From assembly GCF_900105785.1 (NCBI RefSeq), contig NZ_LT629799.1, forward strand, positions 3,782,001-3,846,000: DNA of 64,000 nucleotides, in the 5' to 3' direction. The DNA is from Microlunatus sagamiharensis (GTDB lineage: Bacteria; Actinomycetota; Actinomycetes; Propionibacteriales; Propionibacteriaceae). Below are positions 1-8,799 of this stretch, piece by piece (the stretch's first letter is position 1; every line of letters begins with the position of its first letter). The notes beneath the pieces were generated by a model. It saw only the letters and a list, made by a program, of their open reading frames with translations. It ran no database searches and was not told the DNA's origin. Position numbers and translations under genes: made by a program.

Positions 1-242
1 ACGCCTCGGGGCTCTTCGACGCCGTCAACGACATGGTCAAGAGCGTCGTCTCGACGCCGGGCGACACCACGCCGTTCCGGATCGAGGAGTACGTCAACAC
101 CCAGAAGGTGCTCGGCCTCGCCGCGATCCTCGCGGTGATCGACGTGCTCATCTTCACCGCGCTCGCGACGCTCGGCTCCTTCCTCTACAACCTCGCGGCC
201 ACCGTCCTCGGCGGCCTCGAGGTCACGCTCGCGGAGGACTGA
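1..242 (+). CDS. DUF3566 domain membrane protein (5'-truncated by window)
   Basis: Only the C-terminal part, about 80 residues, is in the window; the reading frame is open from base 3 to the TGA at 240-242. It holds one clear membrane segment (GLAAILAVIDVLIFTALATL) followed by a second hydrophobic stretch around FLYNLAATVLGGLEV, the typical end of DUF3566 transmembrane proteins. In actinomycetes this family usually lies between gyrA and a tRNA-Ile gene, and a tRNA-Ile does follow here. The molecular role of DUF3566 is not known to me. The beginning of the gene is missing, so the length cannot be judged. Confidence 0.85.
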   Translation, partial: ASGLFDAVNDMVKSVVSTPGDTTPFRIEEYVNTQKVLGLAAILAVIDVLIFTALATLGSFLYNLAATVLGGLEVTLAED

Positions 243-251
243 GCCGACCGG

Positions 252-273
252 CCCGGCGGCAGCCGCCGCCGGG
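252..273 (+). terminator. Hairpin terminator after the DUF3566 gene
   Basis: A perfect 9-bp stem, CCCGGCGGC (252-260) with GCCGCCGGG (265-273), closes a 4-base loop ten bases after the stop codon. There is no T-run, as is common for actinomycete terminators. It separates the gene from the tRNA promoter. Confidence 0.6.
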
Positions 274-296
274 TCCGGCCGTCCGGCGTCCAGGAG

Positions 297-325
297 TTGG
301 GCGCAGGGCCGTGATCCGCTAACGT
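297..325 (+). promoter_or_regulatory. Candidate promoter of the tRNA-Ile gene
   Basis: TTGGGC (297-302) and TAACGT (320-325) are spaced by exactly 17 bases and lie about 35 bases before the mature tRNA 5' end, the distance expected for a housekeeping sigma promoter with a short leader. Both hexamers match the consensus only in part. Confidence 0.45.
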
Positions 326-360
326 TGTCCCTCGTGCGCGGCTCGTCCGTCACACCCCTC

Positions 361-434
361 GGGCCTATAGCTCAGTCGGTTAGAGCGCTGCCCTGATAAG
401 GCAGAGGTCAGTGGTTCAAGTCCACTTAGGCCCA
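361..434 (+). tRNA. tRNA-Ile (anticodon GAT)
   Basis: The 74-base cloverleaf has a 7-bp acceptor stem (GGGCCTA at 361-367 with TAGGCCC at 427-433), discriminator A at 434, D-arm AGCTCAG, anticodon stem CTGCC/GGCAG around loop CTGATAA (anticodon GAT) and T-arm GTTCAAGTC. The 3' CCA is not encoded. It reads AUC/AUU isoleucine codons. Confidence 0.97.
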
Positions 435-456
435 CCCATCAGCAACACCCACCGGC

Positions 457-483
457 AACCCCTGCGGCTCGGTCGCAGGGGTT
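457..483 (+). terminator. Hairpin terminator after tRNA-Ile
   Basis: A perfect 10-bp stem AACCCCTGCG (457-466) / CGCAGGGGTT (474-483) with a 7-base loop lies about 22 bases after the tRNA and is followed by the T-containing stretch CTCTGTCT. Confidence 0.75.
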
Positions 484-806
484 CTCTGTCTAGGTGGTCC
501 GGCCAGTGCGAGGTCGAGCCGGCACGGCGCGCGCGGCGTCGTCCCGTGCTCGCACCACGAGGACCGTCGTCCGGCCGTCCCGCACACCCGGGCGGTGCCC
601 GCGCTCCGTCCGCGGCACCAGAACCAGGTCGAGAGAGCGCGTCCTCCGCTTCCCCCAAACCCGACGGGCGTCTGCTCGGGCTGCCTGAGGTGTCGGTGCA
701 GATGGCGCGACGAGGGGCAGGAGCCGAGTGACGTCCGGCTCGGAGGACGCGGCACGGGCGGTGCCGCATCACGGGTGGGATCAGGTGCTCGTCTAGGCTC
801 CGGCTC
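484..806. other. 323-base stretch with no supported gene
   Basis: Open frames here on both strands are Arg/Pro/Ser-rich compositional artefacts with no family resemblance. I see no hairpin or promoter that I would defend; the stretch presumably carries the promoter of the two-gene unit that begins at 807. Confidence 0.5.
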
Positions 807-1151
807 ATGGGCGTCGTCGTCGCTGCCTCGGTCAGCACCGATCCGGTGCGCCAGCCCGCCCGCCGCGACAGCGTCCCCTGCCTGCTGCACGTGGTGGACG
901 GCGTGCTCCACGTGCGGCGCCGCCTCGGGGGCCCGCTGCTGCAGGTGCCCGTCGAGCGCGTCCGCACGGCGCCGGCGACCGGAGGGGTCGCGCTCGCGCT
1001 CGATGTGGACGGTTTCCTGCTCAGGCTCGACTTCCGGCTGCCGGGGCGTCGTGCGGAAGGACCCGCACGCGTCCTGCGTCACGGGCTGGGGCTGGTCGCG
1101 GACGCCCGGGCCGTCGCCCGCCGAGGGCTCTTGAGCAGAGCGTTGCGATGA
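807..1151 (+). CDS. Small hypothetical protein, 114 aa
   Basis: This short Arg/Val/Leu-rich frame begins with ATG at 807 and ends in an ATGA overlap (stop 1149-1151) with the start of the following gene, which suggests translational coupling and is the main reason to accept it. The sequence alternates short hydrophobic strands (LLHVVDGVLHV, GVALALDVDGFLLRL) as a small beta-rich domain would; there is no signal peptide or membrane segment. No Shine-Dalgarno sequence stands out before the ATG. I do not recognise the family. It could be a spurious frame in GC-rich DNA. Confidence 0.45.
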   Translation: MGVVVAASVSTDPVRQPARRDSVPCLLHVVDGVLHVRRRLGGPLLQVPVERVRTAPATGGVALALDVDGFLLRLDFRLPGRRAEGPARVLRHGLGLVADARAVARRGLLSRALR

Positions 1152-1975
1152 CGGCGCACGGTCTTTTCCTCTCCCACGTCCGGTCGGCGCGGGTGGATCG
1201 CGCCTATCTCCGGCTGGTCGCGGAGACGGCCGGGCTGGTGCGCTGGCACTTCGTCCACAACCCCACCCCCGGAGCCCACCCGACGACGACCTTCTCCTAC
1301 CCCGAGCCCGCAGCGGTGATGCCGGGTCGCTACGCGTCGATGCTGGCGCACGGCGGCGTGCAGGACGGGTTTCTCGACACCGCGATCGTGCCCCTGGTGC
1401 TCGGTCTCCGGGCGCAGCACGTGTGGTGCATGGAGTACGACGTCGACTACAGCGGCAACTGGACGGAGGTGTTCGGCGAGCTCGCCAGCGACGACGCCGA
1501 CCTGCTGACCAGCACGGTCGCGACACGGGCCGAGACTCCGGACTGGTCGAAGTGGCCGCGGGCCTCCGCCCCGCCCTGGGTCGACGAGGGCTCCTTCCTG
1601 CGCGCCTTCCACCCGCTGATGCGCCTCTCGCGCTCCTTCGCCCAGTCGTACGCGCTGATGATGAGCGACCGGGACTGGCAGGGCCACTACGAGTCCACCC
1701 TCCCGACGGCGGCGCTGGCATCGGGGGCCAGGATCGCCGACATCGGTGGGCACGGCTCGTGGACCCCGGACGAGCGGCGCGGCCGGTTCTACCTGAACAC
1801 CCCGTCCGATTACCGCCTCTCGCCCGGCACGCTCGTCTGGCGGCCCCACCGGAGTCACTACTTCCACGAGCGCCCGGACGACTTCGGGCAGCAGCGCCTG
1901 CTTCACCACCCGGTCAAGGCCGACGTGGAGGCCTGGTCGACGGCGACGATGAACGCCGAGCGGCCCCCGGGCTGA
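1148..1975 (+). CDS. DUF3405-like putative glycosyltransferase, 275 aa
   Basis: A soluble protein of 275 residues whose ATG at 1148 overlaps the preceding stop. It has the feel of a GT-A type transferase: an N-terminal strand (HGLFLSHVRS), a central acidic motif EYDVDYSGNW about residue 97-106 that could act as a metal-binding DxD, then aromatic-rich helices (FLRAFHPLMRLSRSFAQSY). Similar proteins are filed as DUF3405 or uncharacterised. It lies at the edge of a polysaccharide gene island and ends 9 bases from the convergent glycosyltransferase gene, so a role in glycan assembly is inferred from position and motif only. Confidence 0.7.
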   Translation: MTAHGLFLSHVRSARVDRAYLRLVAETAGLVRWHFVHNPTPGAHPTTTFSYPEPAAVMPGRYASMLAHGGVQDGFLDTAIVPLVLGLRAQHVWCMEYDVDYSGNWTEVFGELASDDADLLTSTVATRAETPDWSKWPRASAPPWVDEGSFLRAFHPLMRLSRSFAQSYALMMSDRDWQGHYESTLPTAALASGARIADIGGHGSWTPDERRGRFYLNTPSDYRLSPGTLVWRPHRSHYFHERPDDFGQQRLLHHPVKADVEAWSTATMNAERPPG

Positions 1976-1984
1976 CCAGGCCGT

Positions 1985-2854
1985 TCAGCCGCGCGAGGTC
2001 GTCCAGCGCTGGTTGGCGACCAGCACGTCCCTCAGCCGGGACACCGCCTCCGGCCGTACCCCGGGCCGGTCGCCGGAGAGCACCTGCAGGAAGTCCTCGG
2101 TCCACCCGAGGCGCTCCTCGCGCACGACGAGGTCGACCAGGACCTCCGTCTCCGACGCCCGGACCCCCGCAGGGAACCGCCGCCGATCGGCGTCGGAGGC
2201 GATCCAGCCCGAGACGTTGCGGTCGTGCAGCCGGTGGTCACCCAGCACCCGCAGCAGGCTCACCCGCCGGTCGAGGCCGGTGCTGAGCAGCGCGACCCAG
2301 AAGTCGTGGGATATCCCCGACCCGTGCGGTGGCCACCCCCACCGGTCCAGGAACGACCGCGCGACGGCCATGCTGCTGCCCTTGAACGAGACGGCCGGGC
2401 CGAAGCCCCGCCGCGCCAGCAGCTCGAAGCACGAGGGTGCGGCGCGTCCGGGGTCGGTGCTGAGCAGCGTGTAGTCGTGGAAGTACGCCCACCCGGGGCG
2501 GAGGGCCGACCAGGCGCCCAGCGTCTCCACCTTCTCGGGGTGCCAGACGTCGTCCTGGTCGCAGAACAGCAGCAGGTCGCCGCGGGCCGCCGCCGCCGCG
2601 GCGGCGAAGTTGCGGGCGTACCCCTCGTTCTCGGGCGCCCGAAGGACGACGACCGGGAAGGCGGCGCGGGACGCGAACCGCTCCAGCTCCTCCAGGGTCC
2701 CGTCGTCGGAGCAGTCGTCGCGCACGACGAGCTCGTCGGGGAGCCGCGTCTGCCGCTGCAGGCTGTCCAGCTGGGCGGCGAGGTGCCGCCTGCCGCGGTA
2801 GGTGGCCAGCACGACCGAGACGAGCGAGCGGCGTCGTCGGGACCAGCGGGGCAG
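1985..2854 (-). CDS. Family 2 glycosyltransferase (probable CTG start)
   Basis: A GT-A fold glycosyltransferase of about 289 residues: nucleotide-binding start SVVLATYRG, acidic pair VVRDDCSDDGT, NEGYARNFA loop, and the metal-binding FCDQDDVW motif that acts as the DxD. It should transfer a sugar from a nucleotide sugar onto a cell-surface glycan or lipid-linked precursor in the cytoplasm. The first GTG (2812) would cut into the first beta strand. In frame upstream is a CTG at 2854 preceded six bases earlier by GAGGAG, and an in-frame TAG at 2858-2860 limits any further extension, so CTG is my preferred start. It is convergent with the gene at 1148. Confidence 0.85.
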   Translation of the reverse strand: MPRWSRRRRSLVSVVLATYRGRRHLAAQLDSLQRQTRLPDELVVRDDCSDDGTLEELERFASRAAFPVVVLRAPENEGYARNFAAAAAAARGDLLLFCDQDDVWHPEKVETLGAWSALRPGWAYFHDYTLLSTDPGRAAPSCFELLARRGFGPAVSFKGSSMAVARSFLDRWGWPPHGSGISHDFWVALLSTGLDRRVSLLRVLGDHRLHDRNVSGWIASDADRRRFPAGVRASETEVLVDLVVREERLGWTEDFLQVLSGDRPGVRPEAVSRLRDVLVANQRWTTSRG

Positions 2855-2975
2855 CGTCTACTCCTCGGGCAGTGGTCGAGCACCCCCAGCCTCGCACGGC
2901 GGCGCTCCGGCAACCCGGCGCGCCCCGCCGAGGAGGAACACGGCTGCCGCCTGCTCCCCGCCTAGGGTGACCGAC

Positions 2976-3818
2976 ATGCCAGGCACCTCCGTGCGGAGCT
3001 ACGCGGATCTTCCCGGGTGGTTCCGCTGGATCGACAAGACGATGTTCGACGCCCTGCTCGGCGCGCAGCGCGAGCTGCCGGCCGGAGACCTCGTCGAGCT
3101 GGGCTGCTACCTCGGGCGCAGCGCGGTCGTCCTGGGGAGCCACCTCCGAGACGGCGAGCACCTCGTCGTCGTGGACCTGTTCGGACGGGACCCCGCCGAC
3201 TTCGAGCCTCCTCGCGCCGAGCACGACGCCATCCGCGCCGAGAACCGCCGCTCGTACGCCGCCCTGTCGCGCGAGCGCTTCGAGGAGGGCTACGCAGCCG
3301 TTCACGGGAGCCTTCCGGTCGTCGTGACGGGAACGAGCGGGCAGGTCGTCGACCACGTCCACCCGGAGGGCGTCCGGTTCCTCCACCTGGACGCCGGGCA
3401 CGTGCACGCCGACGTCCTCGCCGACCTCCGTCGTGCCCGTGACCTGCTGCAGGACGAGGGGGTGGTGGTGGTCGGTGACCACCGCGCGGAGCACACCCCG
3501 GGGGTCGCTGCGGCGGTGTGGGAGGCGGTGGTCGTCGACGGGCTGCGACCCTTCGCGCTCTCGGGCAACAAGCTCTACGGGGCGTGGTCGTCCGCCGACC
3601 GCTACGTCGGCGCGCTCGAGGACCTCGTCCGCGACGACCCGCGGTACGCGACGGAGGTCCAGCACGTCCGCGGCTCAGGGGTGCTGCGGGTGGGCCAGGG
3701 CCGGAGCACGACTGCCTCCCGCCCGGCAGGCGCGAGCCTGGAGGAGCTCGAGGGGATCGCGGACGACGTGGTCTCCCGGGTGCTGAGCCACAGCGCGATC
3801 GGCGGCGAGGGGCGGTGA
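2976..3818 (+). CDS. Class I SAM-dependent methyltransferase, 280 aa
   Basis: A methyltransferase of the Methyltransf_24/TylF-like type. The glycine-rich SAM motif is LVELGCYLGRSAVVLG (about residues 38-53), followed by the acidic strand LVVVDLFGRD that would bind the SAM ribose, and a late VVVVGDHR strand. The LHLDAGHVHADVLADL stretch is typical of this group, which often O-methylates sugars in polysaccharide clusters. It is the first gene of a coupled operon: its TGA overlaps the GTG of the next gene. ATG at 2976 is chosen because the frame upstream is not protein-like. The methyl acceptor is unknown; a sugar is inferred from the neighbours. Confidence 0.85.
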   Translation: MPGTSVRSYADLPGWFRWIDKTMFDALLGAQRELPAGDLVELGCYLGRSAVVLGSHLRDGEHLVVVDLFGRDPADFEPPRAEHDAIRAENRRSYAALSRERFEEGYAAVHGSLPVVVTGTSGQVVDHVHPEGVRFLHLDAGHVHADVLADLRRARDLLQDEGVVVVGDHRAEHTPGVAAAVWEAVVVDGLRPFALSGNKLYGAWSSADRYVGALEDLVRDDPRYATEVQHVRGSGVLRVGQGRSTTASRPAGASLEELEGIADDVVSRVLSHSAIGGEGR

Positions 3819-6670
3819 CGGCGACGCAGGCGCACGACCCTCGCGTCCCGCTGCTGAGCCTGGTCGTGTCGGTCTACGGGGTCGAGGCCTACCTCCCGGC
3901 CTTCCTCGACTCGCTCGACGCGCTCGAGGGCGACCGGTCGCTCGTGGAGCTGGTGTTCGTGGACGACGGCTCCGTGGACGGCTCCCGGGGCCTGGTCGAG
4001 ACCTGGATCGCCCGTGACGGGTTCGACGCGGTGCTGCTCTCCAAGCCCAACGGAGGTCTGAGCTCGGCTCGCAACGCCGGGATGGCGCGGGCCCGCGGCA
4101 CCTGGGTGTCCTTCCCCGACCCGGACGACGTCGTCGCCCCCCACTACCTGCGCGACGTGGCCGCGTTCGTCGAGAGCGCGGCGGCGGACGGCGTGTCCCT
4201 GGTCGCCTGCCGGATGGTGCCCTTCGTCGAGGACCCCGCCCGCCCGTCGTCGAGGCACGTGCTGGACGGCAAGTTCGACCGGCCCGCGCGGGTCGTCGAC
4301 CTCACGACCTCGCCGCACCACGTGCACGCGCACGCCGCGAGCGCGTTCTACCGGCTCGACGTGATCCGTGCGGCGGGCCTCGTCTTCGACGAGCGGGTCG
4401 CCCCCGTCTTCGAGGACGGGATCTTCACCGGGATGTACCTGCTCGAGCAGGAGCACCCGAAGACGGCCTTCCTGGGCTTCACCGAGTACTACTACCGCAA
4501 GCGCGAGGCGCAGGACTCGCTCACCGACACCGCCTGGTCCAGGCCCGGCCGCTACGGCGCGATCCTCGAGCACGGCCACCTGGCTCTCCTCGAGCGCGCG
4601 GGCGACCCGGCGCCCGCCTGGCTGCAGCAGCTCGTGTTCTACGACCTGCACTGGTACCCCCGCGCCGACGCGCGCAACGCCTCGCCCACCGCCGCGATCG
4701 ACGAGGTGACCCGTGAGCGGTTCTTCGTGCTGCTCGACCGTGTCCTGGCCCGGCTCGACGACGCCACCATCGCCGGCTTCCGGGCGGCCGGGCTCTCCAT
4801 CGAGCATCGTGACGCCTTCCTGGCCCGCAAGCACGGCGTGTTCGTCCCCGACCGGGTCGGCGTGGTGCGTGTCGACCCGCTGCAGGAGCTGCAGCTGCTG
4901 CGATACCACACGTCGTCCCCGGAGCCGGCGGAGCGCGTCCTCGTCGACGGTGTCCCGGCGACGCCGGCGTACGCGAAGACCACCGCCCTCACCTACTTCG
5001 GCCGGCCCTGGCTCCACCAGCGCGACCTGTGGGTGACCGCGCTCGAGCCCGTCGCCGTCGAGGTCGACGGCCGGCCGCTCGTGGTGCAGTTGGGCGGACT
5101 GCACCGCACCGCCCGCGAGGTGGTCCCGACGGAGGTCTGGAAGCGCTTCCACTCGCGCCGACCGCCGGGTGAACGCGACTGGGAGGCCCCGTACGCGCTG
5201 CCGGGGGCGGGCGCGGAGCCGCCTGTCGAACCCTCGGCCGGGACGACCGCGGAGCCGGACGCGGAGGCGTCCCCGGCGCCCGGGTCGGACAGGCGTGGCC
5301 CTGCCTCCGCGCGGCGACCGGCCATCACCCGCCTGCGCCGGGTGCTCCGGCGTGCCCGTCGGAGCGCCCGGCGCCGGACGGCTCCGTCACCTGCCGCGCC
5401 TGCCCCGCGGCCGACGGCCGAGGACCTCGACGCCCTCGTGGGCGGGGACCCCCAGGTGCTCGCCGACGCGGTCCGCCGCCGGGCCAAGGGGCGCGAGGTG
5501 CGCGACCGCTACCGCGACGCGTGGGTGCTGATGGACCGCGACACCATGGCGCAGGACAACGCCGAGGCGCTCTACCGCTACCTGCGCCGGGAGCAGCCGC
5601 AGGTCAACGCGTGGTTCGTCCTGCGCCGCGACGTCCCGGACTGGCCGCGGCTCTCCGAGGAGGGGTTCCGGCTGGTCGAGCACGGCTCGCCGGAGCACGT
5701 GGTCCTGCTGCTCAACGCCGCCTACCTCCTGTCGTCTCAGATCGACCACTACGTGGTCCACCCCTACGACGCCTCGCTCTACCCGCCGAGGCGCTGGAAG
5801 TACGTGTTCCTGCAGCACGGCGTGACCAAGGACGACCTCTCGCGCTGGATCAACGGCAAGCCGATCCGGCTGATGATCACCGCGACGCCCGCCGAGCAGG
5901 CCTCGGTCGTCGGTGACGGGTCGCCCTACCGGTGGAGCGACAAGGAGGTGGCGATGACCGGCTTCCCGCGCCACGACGTCCTGCTCGAGAAGGTGCGCCG
6001 CCTCGACGCCTCCGAGCGGCGCGACCTCGTGGTGATGCCGACCTGGCGAGACCGGCTGCTCGACCCGACGCCGGGCTCCAACGCCCGGGTGCTGCGGCCC
6101 GGCTTCGAGGAGTCGACCTACGCCCGAGCCTGGTTCGGGCTGCTGCACTCGCCCGAGCTCGCCGCGCTGGCCGAGCGGACCGACGTACGGGTCGTCTTCG
6201 CGCCGCACCCGAACCTCGAGGAGCACGTCTCGCCCGACCAGCTGCCGGAGCACGTGCGGCTGGCGCGCTACCGAGACCACGACATCCAGGAGGTCGTGGC
6301 TCGGGCGCGCGTGCTGGTCACCGACTACTCCTCCCTCGCCTTCGAGGCGGCGTACGTGGGCACGCCGGTCGCCTACTACCAGTTCGACGCCGAGGAGTTC
6401 TTCGCCGGGCAGCACGCCTACCGGCGCGGGTACTTCTCCTACGAGCAGGACGGCTTCGGCCCGGTGACCACCGACCAGGGCGCGCTGCTCGCGGCGCTCG
6501 GCGAGCTGCTGGACGACGGCCGACCGCTCCGGGAGCGTTACCGTCGCCGCATCGAGGACACGTTCCCCTTCCGCGACGGCGGGTGCAGCCGACGGGTGTA
6601 CGAGGCGGTCCGGGCGCGCGAGCTGGCGTGGCGTCCGGCCGGCGAGGCGGACGGGGTCGGCGGTCGGTGA
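3815..6670 (+). CDS. GT2-TagF fusion: glycosyltransferase plus CDP-glycerol:poly(glycerophosphate) transferase-like, 951 aa
   Basis: Two enzymes are joined in one chain. Residues 1-230 are a GT2 domain (SLVVSVYGVEAYL, VFVDDGSVDGS, NGGLSSARNAG, FPDPDDVV). A Pro/Ala/Arg-rich linker at about 455-535 leads to a C-terminal TagB/TagF-type polyol-phosphate transferase (about 540-945): YVFLQHGVTKDDLS, VVMPTWRDRL, FAPHPNLEEH and VLVTDYSSLAFEA are its hallmark motifs, including the catalytic histidines. The protein should add a sugar and a glycerol- or ribitol-phosphate unit to a teichoic-acid-like polymer at the inner membrane face. GTG 3815 overlaps the previous stop and the stop overlaps the next GTG. 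Confidence 0.92.
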   Translation: MTATQAHDPRVPLLSLVVSVYGVEAYLPAFLDSLDALEGDRSLVELVFVDDGSVDGSRGLVETWIARDGFDAVLLSKPNGGLSSARNAGMARARGTWVSFPDPDDVVAPHYLRDVAAFVESAAADGVSLVACRMVPFVEDPARPSSRHVLDGKFDRPARVVDLTTSPHHVHAHAASAFYRLDVIRAAGLVFDERVAPVFEDGIFTGMYLLEQEHPKTAFLGFTEYYYRKREAQDSLTDTAWSRPGRYGAILEHGHLALLERAGDPAPAWLQQLVFYDLHWYPRADARNASPTAAIDEVTRERFFVLLDRVLARLDDATIAGFRAAGLSIEHRDAFLARKHGVFVPDRVGVVRVDPLQELQLLRYHTSSPEPAERVLVDGVPATPAYAKTTALTYFGRPWLHQRDLWVTALEPVAVEVDGRPLVVQLGGLHRTAREVVPTEVWKRFHSRRPPGERDWEAPYALPGAGAEPPVEPSAGTTAEPDAEASPAPGSDRRGPASARRPAITRLRRVLRRARRSARRRTAPSPAAPAPRPTAEDLDALVGGDPQVLADAVRRRAKGREVRDRYRDAWVLMDRDTMAQDNAEALYRYLRREQPQVNAWFVLRRDVPDWPRLSEEGFRLVEHGSPEHVVLLLNAAYLLSSQIDHYVVHPYDASLYPPRRWKYVFLQHGVTKDDLSRWINGKPIRLMITATPAEQASVVGDGSPYRWSDKEVAMTGFPRHDVLLEKVRRLDASERRDLVVMPTWRDRLLDPTPGSNARVLRPGFEESTYARAWFGLLHSPELAALAERTDVRVVFAPHPNLEEHVSPDQLPEHVRLARYRDHDIQEVVARARVLVTDYSSLAFEAAYVGTPVAYYQFDAEEFFAGQHAYRRGYFSYEQDGFGPVTTDQGALLAALGELLDDGRPLRERYRRRIEDTFPFRDGGCSRRVYEAVRARELAWRPAGEADGVGGR

Positions 6671-8799
6671 GCGCCGGGCTCGCGGCGGCGGCGCCCACGC
6701 GTCCGGCCCGTGGTGGGCCCGCGCCCGAGGCCGGCTTCCGGCCCGACGTGCAGGGTGTCCGGGCCTTGGCCGTGGCGCTGGTCGTCGCCTACCACCTGAA
6801 CCCTGACCTGGTCCCGGGCGGGTTCGTGGGGGTCGACGTCTTCCTCGTCGTCTCCGGCTACCTCATCACCTCCCACCTCGCCCGCACGCTCGCCCGAACG
6901 GGCCGGGTGGACCTGCTCGACTTCTACGCGCGCCGCGCGCGGCGGCTGGTGCCCGCCGCGGTCCTGGTGCTCGTCGTGACCTGGCTGGTCTCGCTGTGGG
7001 TGCTGCCCACCACCCGGCTCGTCGACACCGCCGAGCAGGTCCGCGCCAGCGCGGTCTCCCTGCAGAACTGGCTGCTCGCGGCGAACTCGGTGGCCTACCT
7101 GAAGTCTGACGACGCCGCGAGCCCCGTGCAGCACTTCTGGTCGTTGTCGGTGGAGGAGCAGTTCTACCTCGTCTGGCCGCTGCTCCTCGTCGTCGCCGGG
7201 GTCGTCGCCCACCGTCGCTCGCTACGGGCGGACCCGTCCCGGGTGCGTGCCGTCCGCGAGGCGGCCGGCCGCCAGGTCGCCCTCCTGCTCGCCGTCGTCG
7301 TCGTCGCGGTGTCGCTCGCCGTCTCGGTGCGGCTCACCGCGACCAGCCCTGCGGCCGCCTACTTCGTCACCCCGACACGGGTCTGGGAGCTCGGTCTCGG
7401 GGCGGTGCTCGCCCTGCTGCCGTCGACCTGGACCGACCGGTTGGGGCGGCTCGGCCCACTGGCCTGGGTCGGGCTGGCGGCGGTGGTCGTCTCCGCCTTC
7501 GTGCTCGACGGGTCGTCGGCCTTCCCAGGCGTGGTCGCGCTGTGGCCGACGCTGGGCGCGGTGCTGCTGCTCGCCTGCGGCTCGGGGAGCGCCCGGCTCG
7601 GGCCCGCGCGGCTCACCTCGTCCCGTCCGGCCGTGGCCCTCGGCGACGTCTCCTACTCGCTCTACCTGTGGCACTGGCCGATGATCCTGCTCTGGACGAC
7701 CTGGGTGGGACGACCGGTCGGGGTGCTCGACGGCGCGGCGCTCGTGCTGCTCGCGCTCGGGCTGTCGAGCCTCACCAAGCGCCACGTGGAGGACAGCTTC
7801 CGCACCTCGGCTGTCCTCCGGCGAAGCGCCCGTCGCTCGCTGGCGCTGCTGCTCGCCGTGCTCCTGCCTGTGGGGCTGAGCACGGGGTGGCTCTGGGCCC
7901 ACCCGCCGGCGCCCGCGGTCACAGCCGATGCCGCGCACCCCGGCGCGGCGGTCCTCGCGGGCGACGCGCAGGCGCCCGCGGGGGTCGAGGCGATCCCGTC
8001 CCTGGAACGCGCGCAGCACGACTTCGGGGCGTATGGCGACGGCCCCGGCGGCTGCCAGTCCGACCAGGCGTCGACGGCCGAGACGCTGTGCTCCTTCGGC
8101 GACACCGACGACCCCGTCCGCACCGTGGCCCTCGTCGGAGACTCCGTCGCCGCGACCTGGTTCGACGACCTGGACGCCATCGCGAAAGAGCGCCGCTGGC
8201 GGCTGGTCACCGACCTCCACAGCCTCTGCCCGTGGAGCGCGACGATGGCCAGCACCCCTTACACCGCGCGCACGCCCTACGTCTCGTGCCACGACTGGGG
8301 CCGACGGGCGCTGAGCACGATGCTGAACGACGTGAGGCCCGACGTCGTCATCACCAGCGCCCGTCCCGTCGTCGGCACGGTGGACCACCCGACGGCGGGT
8401 CCCGAGGCCTTCGCGCAGATCGGCGAGGGGATGGCGACCTACTGGCGTGAGCTCGAGGAGGCCGGCATCCAGGTCGTCGCCGTCCGCGAGCCCCCCGAGA
8501 TGGGCTTCGACGTGCCCGACTGCCTGTCGAGGCCCGGCGCGACCACGGCGGGCTGCAGCGTCCCGGCGAGCACCGCGATCGTCCCGGGCACGCCGGTGCT
8601 CCGGGCCGCCGAGGAGCTCGGCGACCGGGTCGACCTGGTCGACCTGAACCGCTACATCTGCGGACCAGCGACGTGCGAGCCCGTCGTCGGCAACGTCGTG
8701 GTCTACGTGGACCGCCACCACGTGACGACGACGTACGCCTCGACCATCCGGCCCTATCTCGAGGCGCGGCTGTCAGAGGTCCCCGGGCTCGGCCGCTGA
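6667..8799 (+). CDS. OafA/AT3-type acyltransferase with C-terminal SGNH domain, 710 aa
   Basis: An inner-membrane O-acyltransferase. Residues about 20-380 form the Acyl_transf_3 domain: FRPDVQGVRALAV start, AYHL histidine, the FVGVDVFLVVSGYLI motif, R-rich YARRARRLVPA, and QHFWSLSVEEQFYLVWP, with about ten membrane helices. After a final helix near residue 395-410 comes an extracytoplasmic SGNH domain with GDSVAATW (block I serine) and DRHHVT near the C-terminus (Asp-His dyad). Such fusions acetylate surface polysaccharides. It is the last gene of the operon begun at 2976 and its last 27 bases overlap the convergent Stealth gene. GTG start is coupled to the previous stop. Confidence 0.92.
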   Translation: MSAGLAAAAPTRPARGGPAPEAGFRPDVQGVRALAVALVVAYHLNPDLVPGGFVGVDVFLVVSGYLITSHLARTLARTGRVDLLDFYARRARRLVPAAVLVLVVTWLVSLWVLPTTRLVDTAEQVRASAVSLQNWLLAANSVAYLKSDDAASPVQHFWSLSVEEQFYLVWPLLLVVAGVVAHRRSLRADPSRVRAVREAAGRQVALLLAVVVVAVSLAVSVRLTATSPAAAYFVTPTRVWELGLGAVLALLPSTWTDRLGRLGPLAWVGLAAVVVSAFVLDGSSAFPGVVALWPTLGAVLLLACGSGSARLGPARLTSSRPAVALGDVSYSLYLWHWPMILLWTTWVGRPVGVLDGAALVLLALGLSSLTKRHVEDSFRTSAVLRRSARRSLALLLAVLLPVGLSTGWLWAHPPAPAVTADAAHPGAAVLAGDAQAPAGVEAIPSLERAQHDFGAYGDGPGGCQSDQASTAETLCSFGDTDDPVRTVALVGDSVAATWFDDLDAIAKERRWRLVTDLHSLCPWSATMASTPYTARTPYVSCHDWGRRALSTMLNDVRPDVVITSARPVVGTVDHPTAGPEAFAQIGEGMATYWRELEEAGIQVVAVREPPEMGFDVPDCLSRPGATTAGCSVPASTAIVPGTPVLRAAEELGDRVDLVDLNRYICGPATCEPVVGNVVVYVDRHHVTTTYASTIRPYLEARLSEVPGLGR

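Noticed and set aside
1985-3665. Long open frames on both strands opposite the GT2 and methyltransferase genes
   Set aside because: They are Arg/Pro/Ala-rich shadows caused by high third-position GC and show no domain; the real genes have clear family motifs.
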